Source of the DNA: a virus
Virus record (IMG/VR): IMGVR_UViG_3300025141_000042
Span: 1-64,000 of that record
DNA length: 64,000 bases
Strand: one strand, 5' to 3'
A model generated the notes under the pieces. That model was not told the origin of the DNA. It saw nothing but the letters and a program-made list of their open reading frames with translations, and did no database searches. Both the position numbers and the translations under genes were made by a program. This document shows positions 16,698 through 23,550 of the stretch, piece after piece (positions within the stretch are counted from its first letter, which is position 1; each line of letters begins with the position of its first letter).

Positions 16698-16719
16698 ATC
16701 CTCCCGATAAAGGGAGGAT
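16698..16719 (-). promoter_or_regulatory. Hairpin sequestering the ribosome binding site
   Basis: On the minus strand ATCCTCCC-TTTATC-GGGAGGAT forms a perfect 8-bp stem. The 3' arm is the Shine-Dalgarno of the 16104-16691 gene and is followed by seven T residues. It can act as an attenuator/terminator or as a translational switch. Confidence 0.6.
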
Positions 16720-16784
16720 AACATATATATAATATTTTTTTTAAGATAAGTTCTAATAATATAGGATACAGTTAAAGAACTCAA

Positions 16785-16951
16785 CTAGCCTATCAAACTT
16801 TGTAAATAAATAAATCATTCTCTCTCCAAATACTTCCCGCGACATTTATTTTTATTGATTTCTTTTTTCTTATTCTTGTGCAAACCACTCTTTCTTGGTT
16901 TACAAAGCATATTCTTGATAATATAATTTCTAGTTTTTTTAGAAGAAGACT
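16785..16951. other. A/T-rich intergenic stretch
   Basis: This 167-bp gap upstream of the exported-protein gene is very A/T-rich. A 31-codon minus-strand ORF starting MLCKPRKSGLHKNKKK lies near 16910 but lacks a ribosome site, so I do not call it a gene. Confidence 0.4.
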
Positions 16952-17311
16952 TCATGACCTTCGCCGTTTTCTTACGGGTTTTGTTTTGTCAAGTGCGTCT
17001 ACTGGTGCTGCTTTCTGCTTCGCGCCGGCGATATCGTTCATATGTGCTTTAAAGATTTTAACGAGTTCGTCTTCCAGTGCATGCATTGTTATTTGCAGAT
17101 CATTCTTTAGATTTGAACTAGGTTCCGATGTTGGCGCCTGGGAAAGCTTCCGCTGTGCCTTCGCATGTTCAGGACTACCAACAGGAGGAGGACCGACCCG
17201 TTGTTGTTGGAGCATGCCTCGGATATCCGCCCCTCGCGGAAGATTTTCCAATTCCTTTCGATTCAAGGACGATTCAGAAATAGTTTTTTTGGAAATTTTT
17301 ATCTTTATCAT
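16952..17311 (-). CDS. Small protein with MIKIKISKK...ISES N-terminus
   Basis: This 119-residue protein begins MIKIKISKKTISESSLNR, matching the MxIKITIKK starts of the ADP-ribosyltransferase candidate and the 645-residue protein; ISE|S fits an IxE cleavage site. The rest is polar, Pro/Gln-rich, then helical (NDLQITMHALEDELVKIF), and ends in KPVRKRRRS. It may be another packaged protein. A variant octamer CTAATTAT lies 4 nt before the ATG. Confidence 0.6.
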   Translation of the reverse strand: MIKIKISKKTISESSLNRKELENLPRGADIRGMLQQQRVGPPPVGSPEHAKAQRKLSQAPTSEPSSNLKNDLQITMHALEDELVKIFKAHMNDIAGAKQKAAPVDALDKTKPVRKRRRS

Positions 17312-17344
17312 ACCAATAATTAGTCCTTAGCATGGTGAAATGCC

Positions 17345-17638
17345 CTATTGCATCTCGCATCTAGTGTGGACCCATCGCCACTCACAGTTATGGAAATAAA
17401 AACACTGCGTTTCGTAGCAATCCTCTCCTATGTACCACTCACAGCAATCTCTGCCCTCATATGTGTCACACCTCTCGGCACGATGGTCATGAGGCACCTC
17501 ATCGCAGTCCTCATCAGAGGTGCCTGACGCTGCCACAGGTTCCCTTCCGTCATCATCGGACTCACTGCCCACGACAACGATGCAGGAGCAGCACACGGTC
17601 AATGACAGGACCACAGCAGTATTGAGTATGTATTTCAT
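17345..17638 (-). CDS. Cys-rich exported lipoprotein
   Basis: The 97-residue product has a signal segment MKYILNTAVVLSLTVCCSC, where TVCC/CCSC can serve as a lipobox. The mature part is acidic (ESDDDGREP) and carries about ten Cys (ERCDTYEGRDCCEWYIGEDC), suggesting disulfide bonds in the periplasm or outside. This composition recalls small Cys-rich secreted proteins of Myxococcota. No homologue recognised. Confidence 0.6.
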   Translation of the reverse strand: MKYILNTAVVLSLTVCCSCIVVVGSESDDDGREPVAASGTSDEDCDEVPHDHRAERCDTYEGRDCCEWYIGEDCYETQCFYFHNCEWRWVHTRCEMQ

Positions 17639-17653
17639 TGGTGAGAAACCTTT

Positions 17654-17857
17654 CTAATCAGAATCTTCCGGAATATCAGGGATGTCTACCCCAAATTCTT
17701 CTATTACAACGATGGGTCCAGGGAATGCTTCCGCCACTTCTTCATATGTGAGTTCTCCGGATATCAATGCCTCCAAGAGATGCTCTAGAATATCCCGTGG
17801 TATATTGGTTATATCAACGGTTCTCACGGCCCGATTTAGCGGAAACACCTTCCCCAT
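17654..17857 (-). CDS. Small acidic hypothetical protein
   Basis: The 67-residue product starts MGKVFPLNRAVRTVDITNIP and continues with a helix ILEHLLEALISGELTYEEVAEAF. A sequence with similar layout (IPRDILEHLL...LTYEEVAEAF) is found in 19867-20028 (MPLDVLWDFNRGILKFEDA), so both may be short members of one phage family. AGGATC lies upstream. Confidence 0.6.
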   Translation of the reverse strand: MGKVFPLNRAVRTVDITNIPRDILEHLLEALISGELTYEEVAEAFPGPIVVIEEFGVDIPDIPEDSD

Positions 17858-17859
17858 AT

Positions 17860-17967
17860 CTAGATCCTACAACCTTCGCAGAAGGAAAACACAATCAGGG
17901 TACAGATCAGCAAAAGAATTATTTCTCCCCTTACCTGTTTTAGACTACCTAAGACCATTTTCAACAT
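17860..17967 (-). CDS. Very small membrane protein
   Basis: A 35-residue ORF (MLKMVLGSLKQVRG...) has a hydrophobic segment IILLLICTLIVFSF and a C-terminal CEGCRI. The stop is 2 nt before the ATG of the downstream gene. Start could also be the ATG at 17957. Ribosome site is only moderate (GGGA). Confidence 0.4.
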   Translation of the reverse strand: MLKMVLGSLKQVRGEIILLLICTLIVFSFCEGCRI

Positions 17968-18028
17968 CTTTTTCCCATCCCATGGCGCTCCCACAAAGAA
18001 GTCCGCCATTTTTTTTCGCTTCTGGTGC

Positions 18029-18211
18029 CTAGGACGCCCCTAATGCCCTTTTCTGCGCACGTTTTTTCGCGGCATTTTTTTCTGCTTTAGACATATTGCT
18101 ATGCTTTTTCCATTTTTGCAACTCTTCTCGCCGCTCATCAGTGCTTTGATATAGGAATTGCTTGCAATTTTTCTCTTCTTCTTGTTTCGTGATCATCTGT
18201 ACTACCTTCAT
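18029..18211 (-). CDS. Small basic hypothetical protein
   Basis: The start MKVVQMITKQEEEKN (18211) is chosen because it follows the upstream stop and an AGGAAG site. The 60-residue product is helical and ends in a strongly basic tail (SKAEKNAAKKRAQKRALGAS) that could contact nucleic acid. Confidence 0.6.
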   Translation of the reverse strand: MKVVQMITKQEEEKNCKQFLYQSTDERREELQKWKKHSNMSKAEKNAAKKRAQKRALGAS

Positions 18212-18225
18212 ATTAAAGTTGCTTC

Positions 18226-18450
18226 CTATAGGTAAGAATTCCTGCCAAACCAAGTAAACGCACCGTATGGTTCTCTAACTTCCACCAGGCAGCGCCCACA
18301 ATGCTCTCCGTGTGCCATGGCATACTCTTCTGCCATATGCAGTGCCTCATCGATGGTTTCGGCATGGTCTATCTCTTCCCAACCATTGGTTTCCAGCGGT
18401 GGGTAGCACACGTTAAGAGGATCGTAATGTATCATAATTTTGTAAGACAT
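18226..18450 (-). CDS. Small hypothetical protein
   Basis: The 74-residue product MSYKIMIHYDPLNVCYPP... has a beta-strand start and an amphipathic helix TIDEALHMAEEYAMAHG, followed by CGRCLVEVRE. This beta-helix-beta pattern recalls small phage proteins with an ETIDEAL motif. Function unknown. Confidence 0.6.
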   Translation of the reverse strand: MSYKIMIHYDPLNVCYPPLETNGWEEIDHAETIDEALHMAEEYAMAHGEHCGRCLVEVREPYGAFTWFGRNSYL

Positions 18451-18462
18451 GTGGGTATACTC

Positions 18463-18681
18463 CTACTCGTTCTTCCACTCATATAAATAAACATCTCGCT
18501 CGAAATCTCGCGACGAACGATGCACCACGTCTCTCTCTGTGCGTTCCCGCATAAGACCCTCAAGTAAGGTATCGAGAACCTCCTCTCGTAGATGCGCTTC
18601 GTTGTTAATAATATCCTTCGCGGCAAAATTAACAATTGTGCGTCTACTAGCGACGTCGTAATCTCTAAAGTAATGATTCAT
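18463..18681 (-). CDS. Small helical protein, possible paralogue of 23550 and 24106 products
   Basis: The 72-residue product includes VNFAAKDIINNEAHLREEVLDTLLEGLM, comparable to KFAAADVTRYISQLDDITLSKLLEAA (23550) and HIAARDVTRFAEHLSDEVLRDLY (24106). All three have an (F/H)(A/I)A-x-D-(V/I) helix followed by a Leu-rich helix. A small accessory protein family within the operon is inferred. Confidence 0.55.
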   Translation of the reverse strand: MNHYFRDYDVASRRTIVNFAAKDIINNEAHLREEVLDTLLEGLMRERTERDVVHRSSRDFERDVYLYEWKNE

Positions 18682-18704
18682 GGTATTTTCCTTCTCGTTA
18701 AATG

Positions 18705-18905
18705 TTAGATATCGAATTCGTGAAAAAGTTCAAGTGCTTGCCCATCGTAGGCATATGTATAGAAGTGAACACCATCATTGGTCATCCAGCGTACTCGGTA
18801 ACGAGCCGGCCCGCCTGGTGACTTGCTATCCTCCCTCTCCTCTACAAAACCTATATAATCAATTGCCTTATCTCTCACAAGAGAACCTTCGCGTATATAC
18901 TGCAT
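18705..18905 (-). CDS. Small SH3/KOW-like protein
   Basis: Starting at MQYIREGSLVRDKA (18905; GGAAGG 10 nt upstream), the 66-residue product shows EGSLVRD, YIGFVEER and ARYRVRWM: the strand pattern of the small SH3/KOW-like family. ATG 18926 is an alternative overlapping the upstream stop. Confidence 0.6.
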   Translation of the reverse strand: MQYIREGSLVRDKAIDYIGFVEEREDSKSPGGPARYRVRWMTNDGVHFYTYAYDGQALELFHEFDI

Positions 18906-18918
18906 TGGTATACCCTTC

Positions 18919-19095
18919 CTATTCATGTATTAGACCAGCAGACAGCAGGTGTGCTGCTTTGCGGGCATATGAACCCTGTAACTTCCATACCATCCCTGTA
19001 TCCAGTAGTCTCTGGAAGAATGATATCATCTCGTCATATTCCATCTCGCCTTGCTCGAATGACATAATGTCATCAATACTTACGTCGTTTAACAT
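18919..19095 (-). CDS. Short helical phage protein
   Basis: The 58-residue ORF reads MLNDVSIDDIMSFEQGEM..., with FFQRLLDTGMVWKLQGSY and a final HLLSAGLIHE. The EQGE...F-x-LIDTG-x-W-LQG-Y pattern is one I recognise from small genes in many phages, though its function is unknown. It overlaps the downstream gene and fits the gap to the upstream one. Confidence 0.65.
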   Translation of the reverse strand: MLNDVSIDDIMSFEQGEMEYDEMISFFQRLLDTGMVWKLQGSYARKAAHLLSAGLIHE

Positions 19096-19101
19096 ATACT
19101 C

Positions 19102-19353
19102 TTATCCTTTCGTTTGCTCAAGTCTTTGCAACTCGAAACCGTAGTTATATTTTCTACGATGACTCTGATGGTTGAACCACAACACTGTGTAGGTTGGTTC
19201 TGTCTCCTGTGGGTCTAAGAACGGGTCCTCCTCGCTTAGAATCATTCCCACCATGTCCTCCGGTCTCCCCTCTCTCAGGTTGATGGCATGCCAATCTCTT
19301 TCATGGAGTTGCACCAAATCACCGGGTTTAAATTTATCTCTATCCAAGTCCAT
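19102..19353 (-). CDS. Small SH3/KOW-like protein
   Basis: The product (about 83 residues; MDLDRDKFKPGDLVQLHERD) has KPGDLVQL, DMVGMILSE and TYTVLWFNH, then a YGFELQRLE end. The start at 19353 places GAGG 6 nt upstream; the ATGs at 19356 and 19365 are alternatives. Part of a run of four adjacent genes of this fold. Confidence 0.62.
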   Translation of the reverse strand: MDLDRDKFKPGDLVQLHERDWHAINLREGRPEDMVGMILSEEDPFLDPQETEPTYTVLWFNHQSHRRKYNYGFELQRLEQTKG

Positions 19354-19540
19354 CATCTTCCTCAATTAACTCCAAGCAGTGACCGTATACCCATGCTATG
19401 CGCTTAACGTCTGCCGCCGGGCCCGCTGCCCATAATACCCTATAAATCACCACAGCGGGCCCGCTACTAGATTCCTCCAATACAATACCAATCAACCTAG
19501 GGTCATATACGTGCCTTACTAGGTCGCCGGCAATAAGCAC
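19340..19540 (-). CDS. Small SH3/KOW-like protein
   Basis: The 66-residue product starts MLIAGDLVRHVYDPRLIGIVLEE and has VVIYRVLWA and a C-terminal GHCLELIEED. AGDLVRH...GIV...YRVLW is the clearest consensus of the family. Its 3' end overlaps the next gene by 14 nt. Confidence 0.65.
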   Translation of the reverse strand: MLIAGDLVRHVYDPRLIGIVLEESSSGPAVVIYRVLWAAGPAADVKRIAWVYGHCLELIEEDDGLG

Positions 19541-19870
19541 TTATTCGGTACCTTTTCTGCAATCTCCGCCCAGTTGGAGACACCTGCCGCAAAGACCCTT
19601 GCCTACACAGTCGCCCAATTGAGTTTCCTGTTCTGACATGTCTCTAAGGAACATGAGTTCATGCGCGTACACATGTTTTGAATGCCGCTGCTGACTGGTC
19701 CAGTACACCTCATATGTTGACAGGTACTCCCTAGGGTGCCGGCACAGGACCACCCCAATCATACCATTGGCAATGCTGCCGTGCTCTCTGAAATACTTTA
19801 CTAAGTCGCCAGACTCATACTTTCTATGGTACTTGCTTAAGTCACAGTGCACTGGGGTTGGTTTGCTCAT
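19541..19870 (-). CDS. SH3/KOW-like protein with Cys tail
   Basis: The start MSKPTPVHCDLSKYHRKY (19870) follows GAGGG and overlaps the TGA of the small gene upstream (ATGA). The 109-residue product carries ESGDLVKYF, MIGVVLCRH and TYEVYWTS, then an added tail with CVGKGLCGRCLQLGGDC, a four-Cys cluster that may bind zinc. Confidence 0.62.
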   Translation of the reverse strand: MSKPTPVHCDLSKYHRKYESGDLVKYFREHGSIANGMIGVVLCRHPREYLSTYEVYWTSQQRHSKHVYAHELMFLRDMSEQETQLGDCVGKGLCGRCLQLGGDCRKGTE

Positions 19871-20028
19871 TTGCTGTCCCTCTCTTCCTCTTCTGTTACT
19901 GTGCCTGGGTATAATAGGCATGCGTCCTCAAATTTAAGTATGCCCCGGTTAAAGTCCCAAAGCACATCTAGCGGCATGCTATCTAAATCCACTGTCAACA
20001 CACTAGCACCACTCATATTATTCTCCAT
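19867..20028 (-). CDS. Short acidic phage protein
   Basis: This 53-residue ORF starts MENNMSGASVLTVDLDSM and continues PLDVLWDFNRGILKFEDACL. GGAG lies 8 nt upstream and the stop overlaps the next start by 4 nt, good signs of a real gene. It resembles the 17654-17857 product in the DVLWDF/DILEHL helix. Confidence 0.6.
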   Translation of the reverse strand: MENNMSGASVLTVDLDSMPLDVLWDFNRGILKFEDACLLYPGTVTEEEERDSK

Positions 20029-20347
20029 CGTTGTTCTCCGATCCTAACCATGCTTCTATCTCATCGCTGGTTGCCTGTGTAATTAGTTCCTCACGTGTCA
20101 CTGAGGCCGCGTATTTGACCCGTGGTTGCATGAACCATCTTCCTGGTTCTTCCTCTACAAACTTCTCCACTATGTACCCATTGTTCCATCTGCTTAGTTG
20201 GGTCATGCTGTAGGGGCATTTAAGTTGTGCATGCAAATTTTGCAAACTTCGTAGTTGCTCTCTCCCTCTTCTCCAACAAGAGGGATCGTCACTATAAGCA
20301 TGATACCAATCGTGGGCCTTCAATTGTTTACTGAATTCTTTTCTCAT
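20018..20347 (-). CDS. Hypothetical protein, 109 residues
   Basis: The product MRKEFSKQLKAHDWYHAYSD... is rich in Trp, Arg and Tyr, with WFMQPRVKYAASVTREELI and an acidic end DEIEAWLGSE. It overlaps neighbours at both ends (11 nt and 20 nt). No motif recognised; it could bind nucleic acid or protein through the basic N-terminal half. Confidence 0.6.
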   Translation of the reverse strand: MRKEFSKQLKAHDWYHAYSDDPSCWRRGREQLRSLQNLHAQLKCPYSMTQLSRWNNGYIVEKFVEEEPGRWFMQPRVKYAASVTREELITQATSDEIEAWLGSENNDGE

Positions 20348-20603
20348 CGTCCTCTATCCTCTCAACTTCGCATGCGGGAATCCACCCACACCATTTAGCA
20401 AATTTACCTTTTTCGTCTCTCTCTGTGCTCTCAAACAATATACTAGTACCCTTAAATACCGTGCTGTTTGTGTTCCAATTATCCGACCACTGTGGTAACT
20501 TCTTTACCATCACCAAAGTGTGTTCCTTGAATCGGTTCTTGGTTCGCCTTGAAGCATCTTTTTTTGCCCGGTGGGTTGCTGTCATCATTCTCTCCGTTAG
20601 CAC
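20328..20603 (-). CDS. Small SH3/KOW-like or OB-like protein
   Basis: The product of up to 91 residues includes HTLVMVKKLPQW, TSILFESTERD and a final WIPACEVERIEDD, with a basic N-terminus (HRAKKDASRRTKNRF). Strand spacing is similar to the SH3/KOW-like family but GDLV is absent. The true start may be MMTATHRAK or MTATHRAK, a few codons downstream. Confidence 0.5.
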   Translation of the reverse strand: MLTERMMTATHRAKKDASRRTKNRFKEHTLVMVKKLPQWSDNWNTNSTVFKGTSILFESTERDEKGKFAKWCGWIPACEVERIEDDEKRIQ

Positions 20604-20824
20604 ATTGTGATTGTCTTAAGCGGCGCGCACAGTTCCGTCTGTGATTGATTTAAGAACTCTCCCTTGCGGCCGGCATACTCAAACCATTTGACACGCACGT
20701 CGCCTTGACTGCTGCCCTCTGGCAGTTTAGCAACAACAATGCCATGTGCAGCTGCACCATCGGGTCCACGACAGTAGTATGATACCAAGTCGCCCACTTC
20801 CCATTCATGCTCCCAATTCTTCAT
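20597..20824 (-). CDS. Small SH3/KOW-like protein
   Basis: The start MKNWEHEWEVGDLVSYYC (20824) follows AAGGAG by 8 nt. The 75-residue product has VGDLVSYY, HGIVVAKL and DVRVKWFEY, a clear family pattern. The upstream ATG at 20881 would overlap the preceding gene. Confidence 0.65.
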   Translation of the reverse strand: MKNWEHEWEVGDLVSYYCRGPDGAAAHGIVVAKLPEGSSQGDVRVKWFEYAGRKGEFLNQSQTELCAPLKTITMC

Positions 20825-20840
20825 CTCTCTCTCCTTGCTA

Positions 20841-21026
20841 TTATAACCAACCCAAGCGGTGACCGTCTTCATCGTGCACACGAATGATTGCGGTTGGGTA
20901 ATGCTCGTTATATACTACTCGCTCTACAATGTATTCCCACTCTGGATCATCTTTGTTATTCGCTTCTGCGATTCTTTCTGCCTTCTCATACGACATTACT
21001 CTTGCTGTGTGGATATCGTTCAACAT
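20841..21026 (-). CDS. Small hypothetical protein
   Basis: The product (61 residues, MLNDIHTARVMSYEKAER) starts at 21026, where AAGGA lies 5 nt upstream; the ATG at 21086 overlaps the upstream gene by 50 nt. A helix SYEKAERIAEANNKD is followed by strands YIVERVVYN and AIIRVHDED. Unknown function. Confidence 0.55.
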   Translation of the reverse strand: MLNDIHTARVMSYEKAERIAEANNKDDPEWEYIVERVVYNEHYPTAIIRVHDEDGHRLGWL

Positions 21027-21036
21027 GTGTTCCTTA

Positions 21037-21189
21037 TTATGCCTCTTTATATGCATCAAACCAACCTTCGCCATGGGTGTCTTCACGCTCGCAATGCTCT
21101 TGTGCTTCTTCTAACGTGTAACCATAATCAATAACTTCTTCTGGTCCTTTGAAGTGGAACCTTACAATATTATACAATTTCTCTGTCAT
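21037..21189 (-). CDS. Short phage protein
   Basis: The 50-residue product MTEKLYNIVRFHFKGPEE... with YGYTLEEAQEHCERED and WFDAY is a pattern I recognise from many tailed phages. The start at 21189 lies downstream of GAGAGAG; the frame upstream is not coding-like. It probably forms a small beta-alpha-beta unit; role unknown. Confidence 0.65.
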   Translation of the reverse strand: MTEKLYNIVRFHFKGPEEVIDYGYTLEEAQEHCEREDTHGEGWFDAYKEA

Positions 21190-21191
21190 CT

Positions 21192-21235
21192 TACAACTCT
21201 CTCTCTCTTTTTTCTTGGCAAAATTTTTGGGTTTT
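21192..21235 (-). repeat. Upstream direct repeat, copy 1
   Basis: About 35 bp (CTCTCTCTCTTTTTTCTTGG then CAAAATTTTTGGG on the plus strand) recur at 22028-22069, each directly upstream of a small minus-strand gene. It carries a GAGAGAG ribosome-site-like tract and may be a shared 5' leader or promoter segment. Confidence 0.55.
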
Positions 21236-21241
21236 TGATTT

Positions 21242-22030
21242 TCATATGATTGTCCCCGCACCCTTGCATGTCTCGCAGTTGGGATTGATTGCTCGGTCAT
21301 GCATTCCCCATTCCGCGCCATGCGTGCCACCGCAGTCCTCGCATGCGTGGGTGCGATTCCATTCTTCCTCTGATTGGTCCTTGGCTTCTTGCACTGCGCT
21401 TTGAATCTCTTCTAGTGTACAAGGAAATGGCACTTCGATAGTTATAAAGTCTGCCTCGCTCCCCTCGCAATACCCTGCTGCCCAAAAATATGGACCATGG
21501 ATCTCTTCTTGGGCGCAAATGGTGAGATAGGTGAAGCGTCCCTTCTTCGTTTTTTTAATCAACCCTTCCGTAGTCCCATCCGAGTTTGACTCAAGTTCCT
21601 TCAACCATTTTGAGTTGAATTCTTTGTAGGGATGGTCCGAGACTGCTGTCCCTATTAGACGTGGGTTGTGGGTTTTTCTCCATTTTTCTAGTTCCGCATC
21701 TTCGAACATCCATTCTGGTTCGTTTGTCATTAACTGCCATGCTAATCCCTTGGGGATTCGCTTGTGGGTGGGCGACTGTGGTCCGGTGGGGTGTTCTTCC
21801 GACGGGTACTCCCCATAGCAGGGCAAAGGTTGATATCGTTTTTTTCCAACTTGGCCCCACGTGTGGATGAAGATCCCCGATATGCTTTCACGGCACTTAA
21901 CAGTGTATTTCACCAATTTGGTCCCGATTTTCCCTTCACTCACCCCGCATCGGACTCCTTGGGACTCTTCCGTGGGACAGTATAGTGTTTCTAGGTCTGC
22001 CGGGGTTCGGGTTACTTTTTGCTTTTTCAT
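21242..22030 (-). CDS. Hypothetical protein with C-terminal zinc-finger-like motif
   Basis: This 262-residue product ends with CEDCGGTHGAEWGMHDRA...CETCKGAG, a CxxC...CxxC zinc-binding element of the DnaJ type. The N-terminal two-thirds are mixed alpha/beta with several Trp and Tyr, and contain VKYTVKCRESISGIFIHTWG. It could be a nucleic-acid or protein-binding adaptor. The start overlaps the stop of the upstream small gene. Confidence 0.6.
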   Translation of the reverse strand: MKKQKVTRTPADLETLYCPTEESQGVRCGVSEGKIGTKLVKYTVKCRESISGIFIHTWGQVGKKRYQPLPCYGEYPSEEHPTGPQSPTHKRIPKGLAWQLMTNEPEWMFEDAELEKWRKTHNPRLIGTAVSDHPYKEFNSKWLKELESNSDGTTEGLIKKTKKGRFTYLTICAQEEIHGPYFWAAGYCEGSEADFITIEVPFPCTLEEIQSAVQEAKDQSEEEWNRTHACEDCGGTHGAEWGMHDRAINPNCETCKGAGTII

Positions 22031-22230
22031 CCCTTAACTCTCTCTCTTTTTTCTTGGCAAAATTTTTGGGTGCCTTTTTTAGATCTGTCAATTTTTCTTA
22101 GCACTATTTCGCACGTCCTTAGCCGCCATATATGCCCTAGATCTAGTAGGGACTTACATTCGGGGTACCAGGGGCCCCCCACCCCCACATGGCCTGCTGC
22201 TGTCTTGTATTGCTTAACCGTAAACATCAT
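22027..22230 (-). CDS. Small hypothetical protein
   Basis: The 67-residue product starts MMFTVKQYKTAAGHVGVGGP, then WYPECKSLLDLGHIW and a basic C-terminus (KIDRSKKGTQKFCQEKRER). Its last codons overlap the 21242-22030 start. No clear ribosome site, so it may be translated by coupling to the zinc-ribbon gene upstream. Confidence 0.45.
   Translation of the reverse strand: MMFTVKQYKTAAGHVGVGGPWYPECKSLLDLGHIWRLRTCEIVLRKIDRSKKGTQKFCQEKRERVKG
22028..22069 (-). repeat. Upstream direct repeat, copy 2
   Basis: Second copy of the 21192-21235 repeat. Here it lies inside the end of the small gene 22027-22230 and upstream of the 21242-22030 ATG. Confidence 0.55.
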
Positions 22231-22357
22231 CCCAACATTTGTCTGTCACTGTTCTATCACAGTCGTCACATATGTAACCACCATCTACTGATTCGAATAC
22301 AGTTGTTTCATATTCACTGACGTCACACGTATCACACTTTGCTTCTTCTATATCCAT
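22214..22357 (-). CDS. 47-residue zinc-ribbon-like protein
   Basis: The ORF starts MDIEEAKCDTCDVSEYET and contains CDTC and CDDCDRTVTDKC, two CxxC knuckles 20-25 residues apart, typical of minimal zinc ribbons. Too short for routine gene calling. Its stop overlaps the next gene by 17 nt. A role as a small adaptor or transcription modulator is speculative. Confidence 0.55.
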   Translation of the reverse strand: MDIEEAKCDTCDVSEYETTVFESVDGGYICDDCDRTVTDKCWDDVYG

Positions 22358-22411
22358 GATGCTTAACTTTCTGTTAGATTATTATTTCTTTATGTATCGC
22401 CCAATGATTGA

Positions 22412-22642
22412 TCAGTGGGTAACGGTTACTGGTCTGACTGACCGACGCTGAAAGAGGTCCGTTGTATTATCCTCGAAGGATAGTTCTACATACAGGCAGT
22501 CTTTGCAGTCTGAGGTCCATGTCTTTTTTGCTTTGCCTAACCATTGATAATAACTAGACTGAGCATCTAATACTAATACATCTGTCCCTTCTTTGATTGG
22601 TTCTAAAGTATACAGACCATTAATAAGAGAATAGTTTTTCAT
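22412..22642 (-). CDS. Small beta-rich protein
   Basis: The 76-residue product MKNYSLINGLYTLEPIKEGT has GTDVLVLDAQSSYYQWLGK and CLYVELSFED, then RRSVRPVTVTH. Strand arrangement resembles the SH3/KOW-like small proteins but without GDLV. Function unknown. Confidence 0.55.
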   Translation of the reverse strand: MKNYSLINGLYTLEPIKEGTDVLVLDAQSSYYQWLGKAKKTWTSDCKDCLYVELSFEDNTTDLFQRRSVRPVTVTH

Positions 22643-22658
22643 AGTGTATCGACCCTTT

Positions 22659-22868
22659 CTAGATCAGTGGTTTGTTATAGTTGACTGATGCATGTTCTAG
22701 ATCACTAACGTCTTCTATTGTTTTGAACTCGCCTAGTCCTAGATAATAACCATTGGCAAACTGCCAGCAGATACCGCGAGTTGTGTTATACTTGCCGATG
22801 GCCACAGTCTGAACATAACCGACATTACCAAATTTATTCTTTACTAAGGATCCTCGCTTGTACATCAT
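22659..22868 (-). CDS. Small SH3/KOW-like protein
   Basis: The 69-residue product starts MMYKRGSLVKNKFGNVGYVQ and has GICWQFANGYYLG, matching the GSLV...GYV...W-x-NG pattern. The start overlaps the upstream stop by 4 nt. Confidence 0.6.
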   Translation of the reverse strand: MMYKRGSLVKNKFGNVGYVQTVAIGKYNTTRGICWQFANGYYLGLGEFKTIEDVSDLEHASVNYNKPLI

Positions 22869-23032
22869 GGCAACTCTCCTAGGGTATGTTGATATAGTGC
22901 TAGGCGCAGTTGGTTGACTTCATCAACTCCCTGGGATTCATTATCTCTATTGGACTCCAACCATTCGAGTTCTGCGGCACTAGGGATATCTGGTGTGCCA
23001 AAGATGCTGATGTGTTCTAGATATGCAGTCAT
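22865..23032 (-). CDS. Small hypothetical protein
   Basis: The start MTAYLEHISIFGTPDIPSAA (23032) is preferred; the longer frame to 23107 would lie within the upstream gene. The 55-residue product has a C-terminal helix DEVNQLRLALYQHTLGEL. No family recognised. Confidence 0.55.
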   Translation of the reverse strand: MTAYLEHISIFGTPDIPSAAELEWLESNRDNESQGVDEVNQLRLALYQHTLGELP

Positions 23033-23033
23033 A

Positions 23034-23297
23034 TTATTTGCTCGCTCTCTTGTTTGGTTTCTTCTTGGATACTGTTTTCTTCTTCTTAAGTTCCTTGGTG
23101 CCACCAACTATCTCGAATACCATCTTAAGATCATCCGGCGTTACATAGCGCTGAGTCTCGTAACGTGCCTTAAGGCCTTTAATATCTTCCAACTGAGTGT
23201 TACTGACTGATCGATACTCCGAAATATATGTTAATACTCCGTATAAACTACCGATTTTAGTTCCTGCATAATCAATTACGTTATAAGTCCAGGGCAT
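23034..23297 (-). CDS. Small protein with basic tail
   Basis: The 87-residue product MPWTYNVIDYAGTKIGSLYG ends in GGTKELKKKKTVSKKKPNKR, a strongly basic tail that could bind DNA or RNA. The N-terminal part has short strands and a helix TQLEDIKGLKARYETQRY. Confidence 0.58.
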   Translation of the reverse strand: MPWTYNVIDYAGTKIGSLYGVLTYISEYRSVSNTQLEDIKGLKARYETQRYVTPDDLKMVFEIVGGTKELKKKKTVSKKKPNKRASK

Positions 23298-23298
23298 A

Positions 23299-23550
23299 TT
23301 ACTGTTCTCCTTCTTGGGTTAGGTTGCTCGTTAATTGTTTTTCGAGGTTATGTATTGATATGTTAGCATGGGCGAGGTTCTTTTTGTATCGCGCAAAGGT
23401 TGCACCCGCATCGTTATTGGGATCCAAAGCACATAAGCGAGAAAGAACCTGTTCTAAATCCTTTTTATATTCCTCAATAAGAGATAATAGATCTCGCGGA
23501 AATGTTGCTTCCCCAGGGGTGTATAGCATGTGTAAAGTTACTTGTCTCAT
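23299..23550 (-). CDS. Small helical protein
   Basis: The 83-residue product MRQVTLHMLYTPGEATFPRD is mostly helical (LLSLIEEYKKDLEQVLSRLC and FARYKKNLAHANISIHNLEK), consistent with a helical hairpin. The ATG overlaps the TAA upstream by one base. Unknown function. Confidence 0.58.
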   Translation of the reverse strand: MRQVTLHMLYTPGEATFPRDLLSLIEEYKKDLEQVLSRLCALDPNNDAGATFARYKKNLAHANISIHNLEKQLTSNLTQEGEQ

